Part shown: in pieces, positions 1-5,125 of the stretch
Numbering within the stretch: the first letter of the stretch is position 1
Layout of the letters: each line of letters starts with the position of its first letter
Assembly (NCBI GenBank): GCA_964541595.1
Contig: CAZIRO010000166.1
Coordinates: 1 to 6,034 of the forward strand
Direction: 5' to 3'
Source: CAZIRO01 sp964541595
Lineage (GTDB): Bacteria > Acidobacteriota > HRBIN11
DNA: 6,034 bases
Made by a program: the position numbers and the translations under genes
Notes under the pieces: generated by a model
Seen by the model: the letters and a program-made list of their open reading frames with translations, nothing else
What the model was told of the DNA's origin: nothing
The model's database searches: none

Positions 1-2
1 AT

Positions 3-1655
3 ACCGGTGCAGGCGGCATCGCCAAACGGCTACGCGGTCGTTCGTTTTACATTCAGGCGCTGACATTGCAACTTGTGCATACATTGCTGGACCGTCTGGA
101 TCTCACATCGGTGCATATTGTCTACGCCGGTGGCGGGCATTTTCTGTTAATTCTGCCACAAACGCCATCGGTACGCGAAACGCTGCGCGCGTTTCACGAG
201 GAAGTGGAGGACTATCTCTGGCGGCATCACCTCGGGGATCTGCAATTCCACATGGGCTGGACGGATGCCTCGATTCGCGACCTGTTTGAAGGTCTGGATC
301 GGGTCCTGGGACGCCTGGAAATCGAATTGCTTGCGCGGCGGCATCAGAAGTTTCGTCAACTCTTTGTCTCGAACGCGGCTGAAGAACCGGAACTCCCCGC
401 CGGTGCCATCGAACCCTGTCAATCGTGCCGGATCCAGATCGTCCTTGAACCCGGGGACGTATCTCTATGCGGAATCTGCCACACTCAGCGGGAAATCGGC
501 GCTCAACTGCCGAAAAAAGACGGCATGATTCTCCGTCGCGCGCGCAATCTGCACCGCAGCAGCATCGACTGGGGCAGTATGGGCAGTGCGCAACTCGCTG
601 ATATTGATGCACTCCGGCAGCCGCATGATGATGACACCCTCGTCCAATACACCTGGCTGAACACACAACAGGCACCATTTGCTCTGCCGTGGTTCGTTGT
701 TCAGGAGGTGCCCACACCCTGCAGCACAGTCGAAAATATTGAAACGGAACGCGATGATGAAGAAAACCCCGAAGGAATCGTACAGGCCGGACAGGTGTTC
801 AGTTTCTCGACGATCGCCACCTGGTCGGAAGGCGATGCCAAGCTCGGTGCCCTGCGGATGGACGCTGATCACATGGGAGCTCTGATTGCAAGAGGTCTCA
901 ATCATCACAAACTGATGTGCGTCTCCCGTCTGGCCACGGTCAGCCGCCAGTTACATCTCTTTTTCGAGGCATGGATCGCGAAACGGTGCCGGCAGTATAC
1001 GGACGCCTGCTGGCGCCCGCGTGTGACTGAAGGACGGATGGTCTGTGACTACGCAGACAAGATCGAGAACATTTTCTATGTGGTCTATACGGGCGGTGAC
1101 GACCTGTTTATTATCGGTCCCTGGAGCGAGGTCCTGCCGCTGGCACTGGCCATCGTTGAAGACTTTCACCGGTACACGGGCACACACCCCCATATGACGT
1201 TGTCGGCAGGGTTCATCACCTGCCGGCCGAAGTATCCGATCCCGGCGATGGCCCGGCATGCGCTGGAGGCGCTGGAACTGAGCAAACAGCGGGGGCGGAA
1301 ATGCATCACGGCATTCGGTGTGACCGTCCCATGGTGGAGCAACGATACGACGCCGGGACTTCGTGAACTGCTGACCATCGCCGATCAGTGGACGGAATGG
1401 ATCCGCGCAGAACGGGTGCCACGACGGTTCTTTCACGGTCTGTTCCGGGTGCATGACGCTTTTGCTCAGAACACACCTGAGGCACTGCAATGGATCCCGC
1501 GTCTGCTGTATCAGATTTATCGCAATATTGACGATCCGGATATTGCCCAACAACTCCATCATCAACTCCTCGGTCAGCATCAGAGCATGGCCCTGCTGGA
1601 AGTCGTCCGCATTCCGGCGGCCATTGCCCTGATGCGCACACGGAGGGCGTCATGA
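3..1655 (+). CDS. csm1: Cas10/Csm1, type III-A effector large subunit (5'-partial)
   Basis: Csm1/Cas10 is the large subunit of the type III-A complex; on target RNA binding it makes cyclic oligoadenylates and, if its HD domain is intact, cuts ssDNA. The frame is open from the window edge, so the gene starts upstream and the HD domain, if present, is not visible; the TTG at 66 is internal. Counting from the codon at 3: KRLRGRSFY (residues 8-16) and AGGGHF (42-47) mark Palm1, with its degenerate GGxx loop. CxxC-x13-CxxC (Cys 139, 142, 156, 159) is the zinc site. An acidic linker (about 247-258) follows. Palm2 begins at LRMDADHMG (metal Asp 287/289) and carries an intact GGDD at 364-367 (nt 1092-1103), then SAGF and an LELSKQRGRK helix typical of Csm1. 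The helical C-terminus (D4) follows. 550 residues are visible, against roughly 750-850 for the family. It overlaps csm2 by 4 nt. Confidence 0.96.
   Translation, partial: TGAGGIAKRLRGRSFYIQALTLQLVHTLLDRLDLTSVHIVYAGGGHFLLILPQTPSVRETLRAFHEEVEDYLWRHHLGDLQFHMGWTDASIRDLFEGLDRVLGRLEIELLARRHQKFRQLFVSNAAEEPELPAGAIEPCQSCRIQIVLEPGDVSLCGICHTQREIGAQLPKKDGMILRRARNLHRSSIDWGSMGSAQLADIDALRQPHDDDTLVQYTWLNTQQAPFALPWFVVQEVPTPCSTVENIETERDDEENPEGIVQAGQVFSFSTIATWSEGDAKLGALRMDADHMGALIARGLNHHKLMCVSRLATVSRQLHLFFEAWIAKRCRQYTDACWRPRVTEGRMVCDYADKIENIFYVVYTGGDDLFIIGPWSEVLPLALAIVEDFHRYTGTHPHMTLSAGFITCRPKYPIPAMARHALEALELSKQRGRKCITAFGVTVPWWSNDTTPGLRELLTIADQWTEWIRAERVPRRFFHGLFRVHDAFAQNTPEALQWIPRLLYQIYRNIDDPDIAQQLHHQLLGQHQSMALLEVVRIPAAIALMRTRRAS
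129..143 (+). other. Palm1 degenerate GGDD-like loop of Csm1
   Basis: Codons for G-G-G-H-F in the first Palm domain. In Cas10 family proteins Palm1 keeps the fold but not the GGDD acidic pair, and here the pair is replaced by Gly-His. Only Palm2 (nt 1092-1103) has the full GGDD. Confidence 0.75.
417..479 (+). other. Four-cysteine zinc-binding site of Csm1
   Basis: Two CxxC pairs (CQSC and CGIC) 13 residues apart lie between the Palm1 and Palm2 regions of Csm1. This matches the treble-clef-like zinc site characteristic of Cas10 proteins. All four cysteines are present. Confidence 0.8.
1092..1103 (+). other. GGDD cyclase motif of Csm1 Palm2
   Basis: Codons GGC GGT GAC GAC, in the context YTGGDDLFIIGPW. 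In Cas10 this motif binds the metal ions for ATP cyclisation into cyclic oligoadenylates. It is intact, so signalling capacity is predicted. Confidence 0.92.
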
Positions 1656-2089
1656 CCCAGCAGAACATCGACGCACGCCTCTCTCAACTGCAACGTTTAC
1701 AGGATCTGGATATTCAGGAATTCGCACTGGAAGGTGGCCTGGCCGATCAGTGGGTTCGGGAGATGGGGCCAACCCTGAAATCGACGCAACTGAGAAAGTT
1801 CTACGATATAATGAAGAAAATCGAATTGAAAATGCGAGATAGTGACAATTCCGAACCGATCACGCCGCATCTGCCTGCCATCCTGCGGTTGCACGTTCTG
1901 CTCGCATATGCTGCTGGTCGCGAGACTGTTCCTGAAAGATTCCGTAAAGTCATCAACATCCTCCTTGATACGAAACGCCTGCAAACTGTTGGTGATTACC
2001 GGAAATTCATGCTCTTTATGGAGGCTGTGGTCGCGTACCACAAACTTTATGAAAAACTCCTTGAAGAGCAGAGAAGGAGAAGACGCTGA
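1652..2089 (+). CDS. csm2: Csm2, type III-A complex small subunit
   Basis: Csm2 forms the minor filament of the Csm complex, lying along the crRNA-target duplex between Csm1 and Csm5. The 145-residue product fits the family size and has the conserved core STQLRKFYDIMKKIE (about residues 46-60), close to the usual TSQIRKFY-type Csm2 signature. The rest is predicted all-helical, with many Leu and charged residues and no Cys motif. The ATG at 1652 is preceded by GGAGGG (1642-1647) at 4-nt spacing and overlaps the csm1 stop as ATGA, so translational coupling is likely. The C-terminus is odd: it ends in five arginines, four encoded by AGA/AGG, and this run holds the ribosome binding site of csm3. 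The middle of the gene (about 1800-1860) is visibly more AT-rich than its neighbours. Confidence 0.93.
   Translation: MTQQNIDARLSQLQRLQDLDIQEFALEGGLADQWVREMGPTLKSTQLRKFYDIMKKIELKMRDSDNSEPITPHLPAILRLHVLLAYAAGRETVPERFRKVINILLDTKRLQTVGDYRKFMLFMEAVVAYHKLYEKLLEEQRRRRR
2074..2080 (+). promoter_or_regulatory. Ribosome binding site of csm3, inside csm2
   Basis: AAGGAGA lies 8 nt before the ATG at 2089 and overlaps the AGA-AGG-AGA arginine codons at the 3' end of csm2. The coding run and the translation signal therefore share the same bases. Confidence 0.75.
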
Positions 2090-2904
2090 TGGACAACGCA
2101 CAACCCACGCCTCTGGCGTTTCAGGGGAAGTACGTGCTTCAGGGGACGATCTACCTGAAAACCGGTCTGCACATCGGTGGCACACAGGCGGAATACGAAA
2201 TCGGCGGTGAAGAAAACCTCGTGGTCAAAGATCCGATCACCGGTGAACCGTACATTCCGGGTTCGTCTCTGAAGGGAAAAATGCGCAGTCTGCTGGAATG
2301 GGCCTATCAGGCGGAGTGGCAACTGATCCGCGTTAAATCCGCAAGGGGCGGTTATGAAGGCGAAGTGCGCGACGAAGTCAACGGACAAATATCCGATCTC
2401 AGCATCGTGTTCGGTCCTTATGACGTCCGCAAGAAAGAAAAGTTTCCCAAAACCGGTCCCACACGGGTGATCTTTCGTGACGCGTTTCTTACCGAACGAT
2501 CCCGGCAGCGACTGGAACGAACCATTGGTCCCGGACAGTACACGGAAACGAAAACGGAAAACGCCATCGATCGAGTGATCTCCCGTGCGAATCCCCGCAC
2601 GATGGAACGCGTCCCCGCGGGCACGGGGTTTACGTTTGAAATCCTGTTCGACATTTATGAAACCGCGGATCACGATCGATTGCAGTACATCCTGCAGGGA
2701 TTGCGTTTGCTGGAAGACAGTGCCCTTGGCGGGGGTGGCAGTCGCGGTTCCGGACGTATCCAGTTCCAGGACATCCGTGTGGAATGGCGTGGCCGCGCGT
2801 ATTATACGGACGGCACACCTCCGGTCATACTCATTGAAAAAGCCGATACCACAACGCTCTGGCAGCAGTGGCGCGAATGGTCGCAAAAAGTACGCACACC
2901 CTGA
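2089..2904 (+). CDS. csm3: Csm3, RAMP backbone subunit and target-RNA nuclease
   Basis: Csm3 is the Cas7-type RAMP protein that polymerises along the crRNA and cuts target RNA every 6 nt. The 271-residue product shows TGLHIGG (residues 25-31), then IGGEENLVVKDP (38-49), then the RAMP signature YIPGSSLKGKMRSLLEW, and near the C-terminus the glycine-rich loop LGGGGSRGSGRI (nt 2725-2760). In Streptococcus thermophilus Csm3, as I recall it, the corresponding stretch reads GAIDSPVIKDP with catalytic Asp33; aligned by eye, this position is Glu42 here (codon 2212-2214), followed by Asn-Leu rather than the common Ser/Asn-Pro. The RAMP fold and RNA-binding features look intact, so complex assembly should be normal. 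Slicing may be altered. The ATG overlaps the csm2 stop by one base, and the next gene starts 26 nt after this stop. Confidence 0.96.
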   Translation: MDNAQPTPLAFQGKYVLQGTIYLKTGLHIGGTQAEYEIGGEENLVVKDPITGEPYIPGSSLKGKMRSLLEWAYQAEWQLIRVKSARGGYEGEVRDEVNGQISDLSIVFGPYDVRKKEKFPKTGPTRVIFRDAFLTERSRQRLERTIGPGQYTETKTENAIDRVISRANPRTMERVPAGTGFTFEILFDIYETADHDRLQYILQGLRLLEDSALGGGGSRGSGRIQFQDIRVEWRGRAYYTDGTPPVILIEKADTTTLWQQWREWSQKVRTP

Positions 2905-2914
2905 ACGGTCCTGC

Positions 2915-2920
2915 GGAAGG
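2915..2920 (+). promoter_or_regulatory. Ribosome binding site deciding the csm4 start
   Basis: GGAAGG lies in the only intergenic gap (2905-2930), 10 nt before the ATG at 2931. It supports that ATG over the in-frame GTG at 2868 and ATG at 2877, which lie inside csm3 and would add residues unlike any Csm4 N-terminus. Confidence 0.65.
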
Positions 2921-2930
2921 TCATCCCGCC

Positions 2931-3932
2931 ATGCGACCCGTGGCGATCGTCGTCATCGAACCCCGCCGCCAGATGGTACTGCCGCCGTCTGACCGTTTAT
3001 ACGGCGCCCTCGCCTGGGCCACCGTGTGGCTGTTTCCGGAGGATCGGTGGTTCATAGAGCAGCCCGATCGGTTCGTGCTGTCCAGTGCATTCCCCATGCT
3101 CGTTTCCGGACGTTCCGCCGTTCGTCTATGGCCGCGGCCGGCGTTTGACGGAACGCACTTTCCCCCTGAAACGGGCAAACGACTCAAAAAGGTGGTGTAC
3201 GTTTCTGAACATATCTGGCGAACATGGATAGAAGAACGCGTCCCGATGCGCCGGTGGGCAGCATATCTGGAAAACCATCAGTGGTGTCTCGTATCCGGCG
3301 ATCGTGTACTCATCACCCGAGAAGAACAACAGGCACTCCGGCTGAATCGACATACGCATCCCATCCGCACGGTGGCGGTGCAACACGCTGCGATCGATCG
3401 CATCTCCATGAGTACGACACCCGGCGGACGGACATTTTACGAAGACACCACCTGGGTTGCTCACAGCATCCGTTACTGGTTTGCCGTTCGCATGGATTCC
3501 GACGATGTACCGTTTTTCCAGGCGTTGATGCGGTTTCTCGCGGACCGCGGCATCGGTGGCAACCGTTCCAGCGGGCAGAACCATTTCCGGTATGTGGGCC
3601 TCACCTGGTCGGATGATCCCTGGTGGTCCCCGCGCAGTCGCCGGTGGATTGCACTGTCCCGGTATGTTCCCGCACCCGACGAGGTGGACTGGGAGGGAGA
3701 CGTATACTATTCCGTCCGTGTCAACCGTCCCCGCGCGGAATCCGAAGGTCCCGTTGCCGCACGCGTGCTCAAGCGTGCGTATCTCTACTGGGAGGAAGGT
3801 GCCGTGGTCACCGCACGAACCTCCCGGGAACGGTACGGCAAAATGCTGCGCATGCGCATCCTGGCGGACGGTGCGCCGTTATACCACTCCGGGATCGCTC
3901 TGCCTGCATTTCGCCGGGAGGCGATGGAATGA
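2931..3932 (+). CDS. csm4: Csm4, RAMP subunit capping the crRNA 5' end
   Basis: Csm4 is the Cas5-type RAMP protein that holds the crRNA 5' tag and docks onto Csm1. The 333-residue product has the Csm4 N-terminal pattern SDRLYGALAWA (where the family often reads SDTLFGALCWA), then FVLSSAFPML, which matches the family SSAFP motif. The glycine-rich loop GIGGNRSSG is at residues 207-215 (nt 3549-3575). The C-terminus LYHSGIALPAF resembles the usual Y-x-x-G-x-A-x-P ending. The frame is open back to 2868, but I place the start at 2931 because conserved sequence begins there and a ribosome binding site precedes it. The stop overlaps the csm5 start as ATGA. I see no frameshift or missing core motif. 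Confidence 0.93.
   Translation: MRPVAIVVIEPRRQMVLPPSDRLYGALAWATVWLFPEDRWFIEQPDRFVLSSAFPMLVSGRSAVRLWPRPAFDGTHFPPETGKRLKKVVYVSEHIWRTWIEERVPMRRWAAYLENHQWCLVSGDRVLITREEQQALRLNRHTHPIRTVAVQHAAIDRISMSTTPGGRTFYEDTTWVAHSIRYWFAVRMDSDDVPFFQALMRFLADRGIGGNRSSGQNHFRYVGLTWSDDPWWSPRSRRWIALSRYVPAPDEVDWEGDVYYSVRVNRPRAESEGPVAARVLKRAYLYWEEGAVVTARTSRERYGKMLRMRILADGAPLYHSGIALPAFRREAME
3916..3921 (+). promoter_or_regulatory. Ribosome binding site deciding the csm5 start
   Basis: GGGAGG lies 7 nt before the ATG at 3929. The csm5 frame is open further upstream, to 3623, but the upstream translation is the out-of-frame shadow of csm4, so this site and the ATGA overlap fix the start. Confidence 0.7.
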
Positions 3933-5125
3933 CCTGGGTGCTCGGTGTGCTGACGCCAACGTTCATCGGGAGCGGCGACAGGGCGATGGGATTGGATTTT
4001 GTTGTGGACAATGGCACGGTACGTTTCATCGATCCGGAAACGTTCTTCCCGGAAGACCCCGCACTGCTTCAGCGTGTGATCGACTGGCTGGATCAGCACC
4101 CCCAGAACCCGTCCCTGCCGGCGCTACTTACAGAACCGTGGACAGCGCCGTTACGAAAACGCCTGGAAAAGTGCGCACAGGTTTCATTGCACACGTCCGA
4201 ATCGGAACCCCGGATCCAAGATATTCAGAGGTTCATGCGTGACGGTATGCATCGATGTTACATTCCCGGTTCGACCATCAAGGGTATGCTGCGTACGGCC
4301 ATTTTATTGAACCTGTTAGACGAGTTATCTCAAAACGATGCCCGGCAAGTCATTCGGAAATCTCTCAACGACAGAAGCAAACATCCCGCGCCGGCCCTGG
4401 AACAGCAGTTGTTCCGCGGTGGCAACCGCAATGCCTGGTATGACCTGTTGCGTTTTCTGCATGTGGCCGATTCCGCGTCGATTCGACCGGAGAGGATGTT
4501 TGTCGGTGAAATCCGCCTGATCGGTAGCCGGCGTAACCTGCAGATCTATGCCGAATGCCTGCAGCCGAACGTAACGATTGCTTTGCTGCCGTTTTCATAC
4601 ACTGTGGAACCCCTGCGCCGGATGCATGCCCGCGGGATCTGGCAGCATACACCGGCGGCCGACTGGCTGGAAGATACGCAGGTGCAGGAACGTCTCTTTA
4701 AGATTTGTCAATACTGGGCACAGCTCCACCTGCAGAACGAGGAAAACTACTGGACCGCCCTGAAAAACCGTGCCAGCAATGCACCGGACGTTGCGCAGAT
4801 CGCCGATGATGTTCTCAACCACATCCGCGCAGTTCAGAATTGGAATGATCCGCAACGGCCGGTGCTCCGTCTCGGAATGCATCGGGGCGCGTTGAGTTTT
4901 ACCGTGGGCCTGTGGATCCGGGAAGTATTGCAAGATCGGGACCTGTACACCCGCTGGGCACGTCGGGTGGTCCATCAGGGCCGGGCGGGCTGGCATTCGC
5001 CGAAAACCCGAAAGGTCGTTTACTACAACGGCAGGTGGTATCCCCCAGGATGGTGTGTCCTGGCCACCGATCCGGAGATGTTGCGTCATGGTCCGGCCGG
5101 AAGAAGTGCTCCGTCTGTATCGTAA
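3929..5125 (+). CDS. csm5: Csm5, RAMP subunit at the crRNA 3' end
   Basis: Csm5 is the Cas7-like RAMP protein that caps the Csm backbone at the crRNA 3' end and helps crRNA maturation. The 398-residue product begins MTWVLGVLTPTFIGSGD, matching the Csm5 opening (L-T-P-x-x-I-G-x-G). It has DNGTVRFIDPETFF at about 29-42 and the RAMP signature YIPGSTIKGMLRTA starting at residue 111, paralogous to that of Csm3. Near the C-terminus is LRLGMHRGALSFTVGL (from about residue 313), at the position of the glycine-rich loop but with fewer glycines than usual. The ending PKTRKVVYYNGRWYPPGW (from residue 358) matches the PKTR...G-W close of the family. The start overlaps csm4 by 4 nt; the last 38 nt overlap the next gene in another frame. 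Length is at the upper end for Csm5. Confidence 0.93.
   Translation: MTWVLGVLTPTFIGSGDRAMGLDFVVDNGTVRFIDPETFFPEDPALLQRVIDWLDQHPQNPSLPALLTEPWTAPLRKRLEKCAQVSLHTSESEPRIQDIQRFMRDGMHRCYIPGSTIKGMLRTAILLNLLDELSQNDARQVIRKSLNDRSKHPAPALEQQLFRGGNRNAWYDLLRFLHVADSASIRPERMFVGEIRLIGSRRNLQIYAECLQPNVTIALLPFSYTVEPLRRMHARGIWQHTPAADWLEDTQVQERLFKICQYWAQLHLQNEENYWTALKNRASNAPDVAQIADDVLNHIRAVQNWNDPQRPVLRLGMHRGALSFTVGLWIREVLQDRDLYTRWARRVVHQGRAGWHSPKTRKVVYYNGRWYPPGWCVLATDPEMLRHGPAGRSAPSVS
5074..5077 (+). promoter_or_regulatory. Ribosome binding site of the TPR-primase gene, inside csm5
   Basis: GGAG lies 10 nt before the ATG at 5088, inside the csm5 coding sequence. It supports that ATG as the start and hence the 38-nt gene overlap. 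Confidence 0.55.

Noticed and set aside
66..68. TTG as the start codon of csm1
   Set aside because: The frame is open to the window edge and the codons before it encode KRLRGRSFY, a conserved Csm1 segment. The real start is upstream of the window.
2047..2886. 279-codon minus-strand open frame opposite csm3
   Set aside because: It mirrors the csm3 codons, has no domain signature and lies fully within a well-supported gene on the other strand.
2868..2930. GTG at 2868 (or ATG at 2877) as the csm4 start
   Set aside because: These would add 18 to 21 residues with no similarity to Csm4 and overlap csm3. The ATG at 2931 has a suitable ribosome binding site and begins the conserved part.
3389..3402. 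Perfect 14-nt palindrome TGCGATCGATCGCA inside csm4
   Set aside because: It lies within coding sequence, occurs once as far as I can see, and fits the general abundance of CGATCG in this window, so an operator role is unsupported.
3556..4242. 228-codon plus-strand open frame across the csm4-csm5 junction
   Set aside because: It is out of frame with two well-supported genes, and its composition (Arg, Pro, Thr, Cys rich) is typical of a shifted GC-rich frame.
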